Position numbers and translations under genes: made by a program
Part shown: one piece after another, positions 13,931 through 22,715 of the stretch
How the letters are laid out: every line of letters starts with the position of its first letter
Position numbering within the stretch: the first letter of the stretch is position 1
NCBI GenBank assembly: GCA_913048435.1
Contig: CAJWWC010000013.1
Span: forward strand, 1-34,114
Direction: 5' to 3'
Length of the DNA: 34,114 nucleotides
Origin: an uncultured Flavobacteriales bacterium
GTDB taxonomy: Bacteria > Bacteroidota > Bacteroidia > Flavobacteriales > UBA7312
Notes under the pieces: generated by a model
Told to the model about the DNA's origin: nothing
Database searches by the model: none
The model's input: the letters and a program-made list of their open reading frames with translations, nothing else

Positions 13931-15913
13931 ATGCTATTTAATAGAAAAGGTATCCCTGACGAGCAACTTCTAGACTTGTACAAATCCATACTTAAGCCAA
14001 GAATGATAGAAGAGAAGATGCTCATTCTGTTACGTCAAGGCAAAATATCCAAATGGTTTTCTGGTATAGGCCAAGAAGCCATAGCTGTTGGTGTTTCTTC
14101 GGCTATGGAACAACAGGAATACATTTTGCCTATGCACAGAAACCTAGGCGTTTTTACCACTAAAGGCGTTCCTTTAAATCGTTTGTTTTCTCAGTTTCAA
14201 GGTAAGATGAACGGCTTTACTAAGGGCAGAGACCGTTCTTTTCATTTTGGCAGCCAGGAATATAAGGTAGTCGGTATGATATCGCATTTAGGTCCTCAGT
14301 TGGGTGTTGCAGACGGTATAGCCTTAGCCAATAAACTTAAAGACAACAAACAAGTCACAGCTGTATTTACTGGAGAAGGTGGTACATCTGAGGGCGATTT
14401 TCACGAGGCTTTGAATGTAGCCGCCGTTTGGGATTTGCCTGTTATCTTTATTGTAGAGAATAACGGATACGGCTTGTCAACACCTACCAATGAACAATTC
14501 AGATGCCAACAAATAGCTGATAAAGGCAAAGGCTTTGGTATGGAAAGCTATACCATAGACGGAAATAACCTTTTGGAAGTGTACAGAACCATTTCTAAGC
14601 TAAGGGCAGAAATACAAAAAAAACCTAAGCCTGTATTGTTGGAGTGCATGACCTTTAGAATGAGGGGACACGAAGAAGCTTCAGGTATAAAATACGTTCC
14701 TAAAAAGAAGTTTGACAATTGGCAAGACAAAGATCCAGTACAGAACTATGAACAATTTTTAATATCAGAAAAGCTACTAACTCCCGAGCTGATAGAAGAA
14801 ATCAAAGAACAGATAAAAGCAGACATTAATAGTGCTTTGGATACAGCCTTTGTTGAAGAAGAAATTAAATCTAGTACTGAGCAAGAATTGGCAGATATGT
14901 ACAGCCCTTTTGATTTTGAGGAACAGCCACCAGCAGCCAACAGCACAACAACCAATATACGTTTGGTAGATGCCATTTCCGATGGTTTGAAACAGTCCAT
15001 GCAAAAGTACCCCAATACCCTAGTTATGGGACAAGACATTGCCGAATATGGAGGCGTATTTAAAATTACTGAAGGTTTTGTTGATGAATTTGGTAAAGAA
15101 AGAATACGCAATACGCCCATTTGTGAATCGGCAATTATTAGTACAGCCATGGGTTTGTCTATTAATGGCTTTAAGGCCATCGTTGAAATGCAGTTTGCTG
15201 ATTTTGTAAGCTCAGGTTTTAACCCTATAGTCAATTATTTGGCTAAGGTTCATTACCGTTGGGGACAAGCTGCTGATGTAGTAGTGCGTATGCCAACTGG
15301 TGCTGGCGTAGGAGCAGGTCCGTTTCATTCTCAATCTAATGAGGCTTGGTTTACACATACCCCTGGATTAAAAGTTGTTTATCCAGCATTTCCAGCTGAT
15401 GCAAAAGGTTTATTATCAGCTGCTATTGAAGATCCAAATCCAGTTATGTTCTTCGAGCACAAAGCTTTGTACCGTAGCATATATCAAGAAGTATGCGACG
15501 ATTATTATAATTTAGAAATTGGTAAAGCTAATCTTTTAAAGGTGGGACACGACGTAACTATTGTATGTTATGGTGCTGCGGTACATTGGGCATTGGAGGT
15601 TCTACAAAAAAATCCAAAAATATCTGCTGATCTTATAGATTTAAGAACCTTAGTACCTCTTGACGTTAATACCATATTTACTTCTGTAAAGAAAACATCA
15701 AAAGTTATTATTTTTCATGAAGATTGTGAAATAGGTGGATTTGGATCAGATATTTCTGCATTGATAAGTGAGCATTGTTTTGAGTATTTAGATGCTCCAG
15801 TAATGCGTTCGGCAAGTTTGAATACTGGTGTTCCATTTGCTAAAAATTTAGAAGATAATTTCCTTGCAAAAAAATACTTTAAGCAAAAGCTCGAAAGTCT
15901 ATTGGCTTATTAA
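13931..15913 (+). CDS. Alpha/beta-fused 2-oxoacid dehydrogenase E1 component (branched-chain type)
   Basis: 660-residue cytoplasmic thiamine-diphosphate enzyme that decarboxylates a 2-oxoacid and passes the acyl group to the lipoyl E2. The first about 330 residues are the E1 alpha part: MHRNLG, then the ThDP motif Gly148-Glu-Gly through Asn177-Asn178 (GEGG...ENN), and the FRMRGHEEASG loop. A short acidic/Ala-rich linker (EEQPPAANSTTT, about 332-343) leads into E1 beta (RLVDAISDGL, MGQDIAEYGGVFKITEGF, TPICESAI, HSQSNEAWF, EDCEIGGFG). The fused form is typical of Bacteroidota, usually annotated as branched-chain/2-oxoisovalerate dehydrogenase. No E2 or E3 gene is adjacent, so the substrate is inferred from family only. 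Confidence 0.9.
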   Translation: MLFNRKGIPDEQLLDLYKSILKPRMIEEKMLILLRQGKISKWFSGIGQEAIAVGVSSAMEQQEYILPMHRNLGVFTTKGVPLNRLFSQFQGKMNGFTKGRDRSFHFGSQEYKVVGMISHLGPQLGVADGIALANKLKDNKQVTAVFTGEGGTSEGDFHEALNVAAVWDLPVIFIVENNGYGLSTPTNEQFRCQQIADKGKGFGMESYTIDGNNLLEVYRTISKLRAEIQKKPKPVLLECMTFRMRGHEEASGIKYVPKKKFDNWQDKDPVQNYEQFLISEKLLTPELIEEIKEQIKADINSALDTAFVEEEIKSSTEQELADMYSPFDFEEQPPAANSTTTNIRLVDAISDGLKQSMQKYPNTLVMGQDIAEYGGVFKITEGFVDEFGKERIRNTPICESAIISTAMGLSINGFKAIVEMQFADFVSSGFNPIVNYLAKVHYRWGQAADVVVRMPTGAGVGAGPFHSQSNEAWFTHTPGLKVVYPAFPADAKGLLSAAIEDPNPVMFFEHKALYRSIYQEVCDDYYNLEIGKANLLKVGHDVTIVCYGAAVHWALEVLQKNPKISADLIDLRTLVPLDVNTIFTSVKKTSKVIIFHEDCEIGGFGSDISALISEHCFEYLDAPVMRSASLNTGVPFAKNLEDNFLAKKYFKQKLESLLAY

Positions 15914-15957
15914 GAAATAATTGTAATTTTATGAAAATAATTTAACCTCTATTTATA

Positions 15958-16407
15958 ATGAAAAAAATATTTGTTTTTTGTGTGACATTATTGTCACTCA
16001 ATATACTAGCTCAGTCTAGTTCAGATGAAATTTTAAGACGCGCTGAAATTATGCCTGTTTTCCAACAATGTGACGACGATGCTTTTACAAACGCTCCATA
16101 CCCCTGCACAATGAAAATGTTATCAGACTACATTAAAAGTTCTGTAGTGTTAGAGGATTTATCAGGTAAGATTACCAAATGTTCTATTAATTTAGTAGTC
16201 GAAAAAGATGGGACAGTTTCTAATGTGGAGCTAGTGAGAGGCGTTAAAGTAAATATTGAAAACGAACAAGAAAAAATTTCTTTAGAAAATTTAATAAATA
16301 ATAAGATTATTAATGTAGTAGAAGGCATAAATTTTGTTCTACCTGGATACCAAAATGGTGAAAAAGTAAGGGTTATGTTACGTTTTTCTGCTACAGTAAA
16401 TTATTAA
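15958..16407 (+). CDS. Small secreted TonB C-terminal-like protein
   Basis: 149-residue exported protein. A signal peptide (MKKIFVFCVTLLSLNILAQ) is followed by the segment AEIMPVFQQCDD..PYPCTMKMLSDYIKSS and then a beta-alpha-beta pattern (GKITKCSINLVVEKDGTVSNVELVRGV ... VMLRFSATVNY). The 'VEKDGTVSNVELVRG' strand-turn-strand and the preceding 'MPVF..C' motif are typical of stand-alone TonB C-terminal-like domains in Bacteroidota. It lacks the N-terminal membrane anchor and proline-rich spacer of a true energy-transducing TonB, so such a role is doubtful. It starts 44 nt after the E1 gene, perhaps by chance. Two cysteines (about residues 38 and 50) could form a disulfide. Confidence 0.6.
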   Translation: MKKIFVFCVTLLSLNILAQSSSDEILRRAEIMPVFQQCDDDAFTNAPYPCTMKMLSDYIKSSVVLEDLSGKITKCSINLVVEKDGTVSNVELVRGVKVNIENEQEKISLENLINNKIINVVEGINFVLPGYQNGEKVRVMLRFSATVNY

Positions 16408-16507
16408 TAGAAATTATATTTACAAGATTTATCAACTTACTATTATATTCTACGAAATATTCGAAAAATATTTAATTTCAATTTTGTATAATTATTTAAT
16501 TAAAGTT

Positions 16508-17911
16508 TTATTTAATACCAAATAATTTTTTTGCAGTAATTATATCACTTACTCCGTCAGGAACACCTTTCTGCCATCCATTTGTTTTCTTTCTTATTTT
16601 TTCTAATATGTCTCTTGAAAATACTTGTAATACTTTAGGATTATATTTCAAATCTTTTATTCTTCCGTTTGTCAAAAGATAATCGTAAAGTGGACGTAAA
16701 CGCCTGTGAATAGGTATATTTTTACTATTCAATAAAATATCATTTTTTTCAGCTTGATAAGGATAGAGATATATTTTTAAGTCTCTGGTAAAAAGTATAC
16801 CAAAAGCCTCTAAAATACCCCCATTTAGATTACGATAATATTTATCATCAAAAATTTCTAAAACATTATTTACACCAATTATTAATCCCATACGTCTTTT
16901 AGTATAACTTGAAAAATATTCTATTAATTTATAGTATTTTCTATAATTTGAAATAAGAACAGTATGACCTAAAGAGCACAGAATATCAGCCCTATCCAAA
17001 AAATCTTTTTCGTCAATGTCTCCCTCCATTTTTAGATTACTCAATGTAATTTCAAATAATAATTTTACATTTTCTAAATCAACTTTATTTTCTTCAATAA
17101 AAGCATTATAACCATTTTCCATCATATCGATGTTGACTTTTGTAACTGGTCTAAAGCTACCCCTAATAGTAAGTATATTTTTTTTGTAAAGAACTTCAGA
17201 CGGTTGCTGATTTTTTCCATCGGGACCAAAAATTACAGCATCTGTCATGTTTTCTCTTACTAAAATTAAACTAAGTAGACGATTGTCTACTCCTTCGAAG
17301 TCAGGACCTTCCATGTGAATCATATCCATTTCAACATTATCTCTTGTTAAGTTGTCATAAATAGATTGTATTAGCTTCTTAGGTTTATTGAAATAATTAA
17401 AACATCCATATATTAAATTAGTACCCATGATACCAATTGTCTCTTGTTGAATTTTAGCATCATTATCTTTCAGTCTAACATGAAATATAACTTCATTATA
17501 ATTTTTTTTGGGGTCAGTCTGAAATCGACAGCCCATCCAACCATGACCTTTTACAGTTTTAGAATAATTTATTGTTGCTAATGTATTAGCAAATGTGAAG
17601 TATTTTTTATCTGGATGTTCTTCTCTTTTTAAACGACTCTCGATTAGTCCATATTCTTGATTAAGTATTTTTTTAAGTCTGGAACGAGAAACGTATCGAC
17701 CATCTATTTCCTTACCGTAGATGGCATCGCTAAAGTCTTTATCGTAGGCAGACATAGTTTTTGCTATGGTTCCCGAGGCACCACCAGCTCTGAAGAAATG
17801 CCTAACGACTTCTTGACCTGCTCCTATTTCAGCAAATGTGCCATAAATTGTACTATCAAGATTTATTTGAAGAGCTTTTTGTGTTGGAGATAAAACTACT
17901 GATTTAGTCAT
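16508..17911 (-). CDS. Conserved protein of unknown function (467 residues)
   Basis: I recognise the sequence style as a widely conserved bacterial protein but cannot assign a function. It has no signal peptide or membrane helix. Near the N-terminus is a strikingly regular segment, TFAEIGAGQEVVRHFF followed by RAGGASGTIAKTMSAYD (residues 25-57), then FSDAIYG and YVSRSRLKKIL. The body holds GHGWMGCRFQ, MGTNLIYGCF, IRGSFRPVTKVN, LGHTVLISNY and GLIIGVNNVLEIFDD; the C-terminus has HRRLRPLYDYLLTNGRI and VFSRDILEKIRK. The mix of glycine-rich and charged motifs suggests a soluble enzyme rather than a structural protein. It is transcribed alone, divergent from the PhnP-like gene, behind a recognisable promoter (17928-17958). 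Confidence 0.8.
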   Translation of the reverse strand: MTKSVVLSPTQKALQINLDSTIYGTFAEIGAGQEVVRHFFRAGGASGTIAKTMSAYDKDFSDAIYGKEIDGRYVSRSRLKKILNQEYGLIESRLKREEHPDKKYFTFANTLATINYSKTVKGHGWMGCRFQTDPKKNYNEVIFHVRLKDNDAKIQQETIGIMGTNLIYGCFNYFNKPKKLIQSIYDNLTRDNVEMDMIHMEGPDFEGVDNRLLSLILVRENMTDAVIFGPDGKNQQPSEVLYKKNILTIRGSFRPVTKVNIDMMENGYNAFIEENKVDLENVKLLFEITLSNLKMEGDIDEKDFLDRADILCSLGHTVLISNYRKYYKLIEYFSSYTKRRMGLIIGVNNVLEIFDDKYYRNLNGGILEAFGILFTRDLKIYLYPYQAEKNDILLNSKNIPIHRRLRPLYDYLLTNGRIKDLKYNPKVLQVFSRDILEKIRKKTNGWQKGVPDGVSDIITAKKLFGIK

Positions 17912-17927
17912 ACTTTAATAGTTTTAG

Positions 17928-17958
17928 CAAATGTAAAAACAGAATGTGAAATAACAAC
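17928..17958 (-). promoter_or_regulatory. Promoter of the 467-residue protein gene
   Basis: On the minus strand, GTTG (17958-17955), a 19-nt spacer and TACATTTG (17935-17928) match TTTG-N19-TAnnTTTG with one mismatch. The expected start near 17923 leaves a leader of about 12 nt before the ATG at 17911. Confidence 0.55.
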
Positions 17959-17996
17959 TATAATAATGTTATTTTTAGACAAATTTTTTTATAAAA

Positions 17997-18761
17997 ATGA
18001 AAATCACTTTTTTAGGTACAGGAACTTCTCAGGGCGTACCTGTCATTGGTTGTAATTGTGAGGTATGTTTATCAAAATATAGCGAAGATAAACGCCTTAG
18101 ATCTTCTGTTTTGATAGAAGGTGATAATACTACAGTAGTCATTGACACAGGTCCTGACTTTAGACAACAGATGTTGAGAGAAAATATCCAAAAATTAGAC
18201 GCTGTTTTATTTACTCATGAGCATAAAGATCATATAGCAGGATTGGATGATGTGAGAGCCTTTAATTTCAAGTTAAAAAAGGATATGCCTATATATGCTA
18301 GTAGTGGAGTGCAAAAAGCACTAGAACGAGAATTTCATTATGTTTTTTCGGCCTATCAATACCCTGGTATTCCCAAAGTTCAATTGCATACCATAGATGC
18401 CGAATCTAATTTTAGCATTGGCGATATTCCTTTTCAAAGCATTGAGGTGATGCACCACAAAATGAAGGTCTTGGGTTTTCGAATAAATGACTTAGTTTAC
18501 ATTACTGATGTGAATTATATTGATGATAAACAATTACAAAAGATAAATAGATGTAAAATTCTTATAGTAAGTGCTTTAAGAAAAGAAAAACACATCTCAC
18601 ATTTTACTTTAGACGAAGCCGTAGAGCTATCTCAAAAAGTGGGGGCAGAGTCGGCTTATTTGACCCACATTAGCCACCTTATGGGCGATCACCATAGCGT
18701 TAATAAGGACTTACCACAACATATACAATTGGCATACGACGGTTTGAGTATAGACTTTTAA
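17997..18761 (+). CDS. PhnP-like metallo-beta-lactamase-fold phosphodiesterase
   Basis: 254-residue cytoplasmic MBL-fold hydrolase. The dinuclear metal motif THEHKDH holds His74, His76, Asp78 and His79. An N-terminal GCNCEVC cluster (Cys19, Cys21, Cys24) has the spacing of the extra structural zinc site of PhnP, and further histidines near the end (THISHLMGDHHSVN) complete the set. PhnP opens cyclic ribose phosphates in phosphonate breakdown, but no phn genes are nearby and many Bacteroidota carry this as a stand-alone gene, so the real substrate is open (another cyclic phosphodiester is plausible). Its TAA shares the palindrome TTAA (18758-18761) with the convergent dihydroorotase-like gene. 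Confidence 0.85.
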   Translation: MKITFLGTGTSQGVPVIGCNCEVCLSKYSEDKRLRSSVLIEGDNTTVVIDTGPDFRQQMLRENIQKLDAVLFTHEHKDHIAGLDDVRAFNFKLKKDMPIYASSGVQKALEREFHYVFSAYQYPGIPKVQLHTIDAESNFSIGDIPFQSIEVMHHKMKVLGFRINDLVYITDVNYIDDKQLQKINRCKILIVSALRKEKHISHFTLDEAVELSQKVGAESAYLTHISHLMGDHHSVNKDLPQHIQLAYDGLSIDF

Positions 18762-20020
18762 AAAGTACTTAATGAACCTTTAACCGTTCCCCATACTTTT
18801 GTTTTGAAAGTTCGGTTGAGGAAAGGCGTATTTTTGGATTTAGATAAGATACTTTCTTCATTAAAGGTCCATTCATCGCTAGTGCTAAAACAACATAGGT
18901 TGGCTTCTGTACCCTCTGCAATAGTCGGACACGCTATTCCGAGAAGTTTTCTAGGATTGTGGCTCAGGGCATCAATAATGGTGTGTAGTCCCAATTTCTT
19001 TTGCAGCTCTAGTGCAAGAGGTAAAACCGTTTGTGCGCCTATGATACCAAAATTGGCGTGGTCGAAAGTCAGTACTTTATGTTCTACATCTTCGGGGCAG
19101 TGGTCAGAACAAATAGCGTCAATGGTACCATCTTTTAAACCTTCTATCAAGGCTTGTATATCTTTAGAGGTTCTTAGAGGTGGAAATACTTTGTAATTGC
19201 TATCGAAAGTAGCACAATTTTGGTCTTGTAAAATTAGATTATGTATGGCCACATCGGCACTTACTTTCAGACCTTTTTTCTTAGCTGCTCGGATAAGTTC
19301 TACGCTTTTTTTAGTAGAAATTCTACTGGCGTGAAATTTACCTTGGGTATATTCTACTAATTCAATGTCTCTAGCTAACATAACTTCTTCGGCCAATGCT
19401 GGTATTCCTTTTAAACCTATTTTTGTACTGGCTATCCCTTCATTCATTTTACCTTCTAAGCTGATTGTTTTATCATTAGGCTGATTCATAACTAATCCGT
19501 CAAAGTTTTTGGTGTACAGTAGGGCTAACTTCATCACATCTGCTTTCTGAATACTGTTTCTATCGTCAGTAAAGGCTTTTGCTCCCGATTGGCTCATTTC
19601 ATAAAGCTCAGTGAGTTGTTGGCCTTGATGGTCTACAGTAACATTTCCTGCTGGATAGACTTCTACAACACTGCCTTTGGTAGAATTTCGGATATAATCG
19701 ACTTGTACTTTGCTATTGGTACTGGGATTGTTGCTAGGCATATAGAGTACCGAAGTAAAGCCTCCTTTTGCTGAGGCTTGTATTCCAGTATTCAAATCTT
19801 CTTTCCAATCGTAACCAGGATCTCTGTAATTGACGTGCAAATCCATTAAACCGGGCGATAAATGCAGTCCTTTGCCGTGTATGATTTTACATCTTTTGGA
19901 TGGCTCAATATTTTTACCAATGGATTCAACGACACCTTTGTTGACCAAGACATCTACAGTTTTGTTGTTGTACTTGGATTGTGAATCTATAACTTTAACG
20001 GATTGAAATAATATGCTCAT
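18758..20020 (-). CDS. Dihydroorotase-like protein lacking key metal ligands (probable non-catalytic PyrC homologue)
   Basis: 420-residue amidohydrolase-fold protein clearly homologous to class I dihydroorotases (GLMDLHVNYRDPGY, AKGGFTSVLYMPSNNP, GAKAFTDD, ICSDHCPED, FGIIGAQTVLPLAL, NPRKLLGI). Several catalytic residues are changed. The metal motif HxH reads His62-Val-Asn64; the usual HxE after strand 4 is Asn179-Gln; the HxxHxST motif is His230-Ala-Ser-Arg233, so its metal-binding second His is Arg; the downstream HHL is His260-Asn. Asp153 and Asp306 remain. It likely cannot bind two zinc ions normally. Non-catalytic dihydroorotase homologues support aspartate transcarbamoylase in some bacteria, which is a possible role. 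Its ATG overlaps the BatA-like TGA (ATGA, 20017-20020). Confidence 0.88.
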   Translation of the reverse strand: MSILFQSVKVIDSQSKYNNKTVDVLVNKGVVESIGKNIEPSKRCKIIHGKGLHLSPGLMDLHVNYRDPGYDWKEDLNTGIQASAKGGFTSVLYMPSNNPSTNSKVQVDYIRNSTKGSVVEVYPAGNVTVDHQGQQLTELYEMSQSGAKAFTDDRNSIQKADVMKLALLYTKNFDGLVMNQPNDKTISLEGKMNEGIASTKIGLKGIPALAEEVMLARDIELVEYTQGKFHASRISTKKSVELIRAAKKKGLKVSADVAIHNLILQDQNCATFDSNYKVFPPLRTSKDIQALIEGLKDGTIDAICSDHCPEDVEHKVLTFDHANFGIIGAQTVLPLALELQKKLGLHTIIDALSHNPRKLLGIACPTIAEGTEANLCCFSTSDEWTFNEESILSKSKNTPFLNRTFKTKVWGTVKGSLSTF

Positions 20021-22020
20021 AATATTCGTATTAAAAGGGTTTCTATCAATAAAAAGAATAGGGTGAGTAGGATAAAACTAAGCCACAAGGTAATACCTGT
20101 ATTTAAATCTTGAAGATAATTGCTCAAATTGTCCAATTTGTTATCTAGAAAAAAGACATTAGCTTGTTGTTCACTGAGGTTTTTTAAACTTTTCTCATCT
20201 GCTAAGGTCAAATCACTTTCTGTTCGGTTATAGTTAAAGCTCAGAAAAGCCTTAGTTTCTTGTTTGTTATCCTTGAGTTCGTAATGACTAGCCTCAGTTA
20301 TCTGATTGGCTAACCACAAGCCACTTGGACTAAGTTCGGGTATTATCTCACTCTTGTCGTTAAACAAACGCATTGGGCTTTCGAAAGTCCTTATTGAAAT
20401 AGGAATATTTTCTTGCCCTATATTATAGAATAAATTTTGTTTGCCACCAGCATAGGAAGCGATGTTGTAAAGTATGGGTACAAATAAAGCGTGTTGACTA
20501 AAATTACCAAAGCTATCATCGAGTCCAACCGAAGAAAGGTAAACCTTGCCTTTGGCCAATTGGTATTCGTTCAAAAACCCATTGTTATCTTCTAGTTTAA
20601 GAATGGGTAAGCCAATATTTCGTGACTGCTGACCGATAGTATAATATTGCTTGACTTTTGGAAAATTCAAACGTTCTTCAACTTTTTCGAAAACGCCATC
20701 AAATAGGGTGTGTTTATCTTCTAGATATTGTATTTTTATTTCTTGTTCGTTCAACTTTTCATAGTGGTCAATTTTTAACAATTGACTAAAGGTCTTATAA
20801 GTTGCTGTATTTAAGTCAGCACTAGGGAATATGAGTACCGATGAGCCTTTCTCTATGGCATTTTTAAGACTTTGCTGAAAGCCAGAAGATAAGTCTTTTA
20901 AACCATCTATAATGATAAGCTGAGATTGGTTCAGACTATTGTAATTGATTTGTTTAATATTTTGTTTACTATAATTGAAATAGTTGTCTTGAGTAAAAAG
21001 TTTTTCAAGTGAGCCTTGGAAAGTATTCTCATAAATATGCTGAACATTCAGTTGGGGTTTTACCTCAAAACTAAAATAGAAGTCATCATCAAAACAAATC
21101 GGATAATCTTGTAAACTCAATTTTCCATTGTGCCAACCTATCGTATTGACTGTAAAGTTCAGTTCAATAACCTCTTCATTAGCGACTTCTTTCGTAGCTA
21201 TGGCTTTTTGTTGTCCATTGACTTCTAACCTTATATTGACTTCTCTTTTTTGAAAAGAGTTATTATTTTTAACCCTGGCATAGAGGCTAATATTTTGTTC
21301 TAGTTGTGGATTAGGAGTGTTTAGCCAACAGCTATCGACATACAAATTGGCATTGGTATAAGGTTTTACTGGAACTAATCTTACAGAACAAAGTGAGTCT
21401 TGACTATTGATTTCTAAATCCGCAATGGTGTTTTGAAAATCAGATATTATATAAATATCCTTTTTATCTGATGAGCTCTTTTCAAGGATATTTTTTTGGC
21501 GTTTGTAAATTTGATTGAGGTTGTGGGTACGAGCTGAACTTTCAATGGAATTTAAGGCTTTAGAGAATTGCTCTTTGTTGAGTGCTCTTTGTTGAATACC
21601 TCTAAAATCGTTATTTAACAAGTAAAATTCATCGCTATTAGCATAAGCATCAACAATGGCTTGAGCGTGTTGCTTGGCGCTTAAAAGTAGTCTGCCTTGT
21701 TCATTTTCAGCGTCCATACTGAAGGAATTATCAATATAAATACTGACAGCATGTTTTTTGGCATGTTGGCTAGATTCATCGACAGGAATATAGGGTTGGG
21801 CAAATGCTAAAACTAATCCCGTAATGGCTAATACTCTAGACAGTAATATGAGTAAGTGCTTAAGCTGAGATTGAGATTTAGTTTTCTCTTTAACAGATTT
21901 TAAAAACTGTACATTAGAAAAATAAACCGTACGGAACTTTCTGAAATTGAATAAATGAATAATGATAGGGATTGCTAAAAGAGCGAGGGCGTACAAAAAT
22001 TGAGGGTACAGAAACTTCAT
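20017..22020 (-). CDS. BatA-like membrane protein with von Willebrand A domain
   Basis: 667-residue inner-membrane protein of the Bacteroides aerotolerance type. The N-terminal double-membrane-segment domain (FLYALALLAIPIIIHLFNFRKFRTVYFSNVQFL; second helix about 56-75, LLILLSRVLAITGLVLAFAQ) is followed by a periplasmic vWA-like domain with MIDAS-type Asp97-x-Ser99-x-Ser101 (DNSFS), a long beta-rich region, and a C-terminal helix (LWLSFILLTLFFLLIETLLI). The family is common in Bacteroidota; the batABCDE set is linked to oxygen tolerance, but this long form is usually found on its own. It is translationally coupled to the downstream dihydroorotase-like gene, an arrangement with no obvious functional link. 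A TACCTTTG box sits at 22028-22035. Confidence 0.85.
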   Translation of the reverse strand: MKFLYPQFLYALALLAIPIIIHLFNFRKFRTVYFSNVQFLKSVKEKTKSQSQLKHLLILLSRVLAITGLVLAFAQPYIPVDESSQHAKKHAVSIYIDNSFSMDAENEQGRLLLSAKQHAQAIVDAYANSDEFYLLNNDFRGIQQRALNKEQFSKALNSIESSARTHNLNQIYKRQKNILEKSSSDKKDIYIISDFQNTIADLEINSQDSLCSVRLVPVKPYTNANLYVDSCWLNTPNPQLEQNISLYARVKNNNSFQKREVNIRLEVNGQQKAIATKEVANEEVIELNFTVNTIGWHNGKLSLQDYPICFDDDFYFSFEVKPQLNVQHIYENTFQGSLEKLFTQDNYFNYSKQNIKQINYNSLNQSQLIIIDGLKDLSSGFQQSLKNAIEKGSSVLIFPSADLNTATYKTFSQLLKIDHYEKLNEQEIKIQYLEDKHTLFDGVFEKVEERLNFPKVKQYYTIGQQSRNIGLPILKLEDNNGFLNEYQLAKGKVYLSSVGLDDSFGNFSQHALFVPILYNIASYAGGKQNLFYNIGQENIPISIRTFESPMRLFNDKSEIIPELSPSGLWLANQITEASHYELKDNKQETKAFLSFNYNRTESDLTLADEKSLKNLSEQQANVFFLDNKLDNLSNYLQDLNTGITLWLSFILLTLFFLLIETLLIRIL

Positions 22021-22064
22021 TAAAAAGCAAAGGTAATATAAAAAGTATAACTAGTAAAATATAA

Positions 22065-22715
22065 TTACAGAATCATACCATCGACCATAGTTAGTTTACG
22101 GTCTGCCATATCAGCAAAAGAAGTGTTGTGTGTAACAATAATGCAGGATTGTCCCATTTCTTTGTTGAGATTCAATAACAGTTGATGCAGTTCATCGGCA
22201 TTTTTAGAGTCCAAATTTCCAGAGGGTTCATCGGCTAGAAGTAATGAAGGATTGTTGATTAACGCTCGAGCTACTGCTACACGTTGTTGTTCACCACCAG
22301 AAAGGGCATTGGATTTGTGGTGGGCTCTATCTTTTAGGTTAAGAATGGTCAACAACTCTTGAGCGTGTTTTTCGGCATCTTTACGATTTGTTCCCTTAAT
22401 GAAGGCTGGTAAACAGATGTTTTCTAAAGCTGTAAATTCGGATAACAAATTGTGAAATTGAAAGATAAATCCTATGGATTCGTTTCTAAATTGAGATAAT
22501 TGCTTATCGTCAAGTTGAGTTAAATCAATGCCATTAATTGACAATTGCCCAGCGTCTGCTTTGTCAAGTGTGCCTATAATTTGTAAGAGGGTAGTTTTAC
22601 CAGCTCCCGATGCACCTACTATAGATACGGTTTCGCCAGAATCTACACTTAGATTTAGTCCTTTAAGAACCTCTAAGTCGCCATAACTCTTATATATATC
22701 TTTGACTGCTATCAC
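22065..22715 (-). CDS. LolD-type ABC transporter ATP-binding protein
   Basis: 216-residue cytoplasmic ATPase. Walker A GASGAGKT (34-41), Q-loop Gln86 (FIFQFHNLL), signature LSGGEQQR (138-145) and Walker B LLLADEP (158-164, Glu163), then D-loop SGNLDS and H-loop THN are all present. Sequence type matches the LolD/MacB group ([24 protein letters not shown]), which pairs with FtsX-like permeases such as LolCE for lipoprotein release. No permease is next to it. The start is GTG at 22715, whose GTGA overlaps the TGA of the DUF5916 gene by 4 nt, so translation should be coupled; no ATG in range fits the N-terminus. lolD is likely but not certain. Confidence 0.88.
   Translation of the reverse strand: MIAVKDIYKSYGDLEVLKGLNLSVDSGETVSIVGASGAGKTTLLQIIGTLDKADAGQLSINGIDLTQLDDKQLSQFRNESIGFIFQFHNLLSEFTALENICLPAFIKGTNRKDAEKHAQELLTILNLKDRAHHKSNALSGGEQQRVAVARALINNPSLLLADEPSGNLDSKNADELHQLLLNLNKEMGQSCIIVTHNTSFADMADRKLTMVDGMIL

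Noticed and set aside
14746-15234. 162-codon open frame antisense to the E1 gene
   Set aside because: It lies wholly inside a gene with clear thiamine-enzyme motifs; its translation is Ser/Leu-rich without family features, typical of a reverse-frame shadow.
16408-16507. AT-rich hairpin near 16450-16480 (AAATATT/AATATTT) as terminator of the TonB-C-like gene
   Set aside because: The stem is all A/T and lacks a clean T tract.
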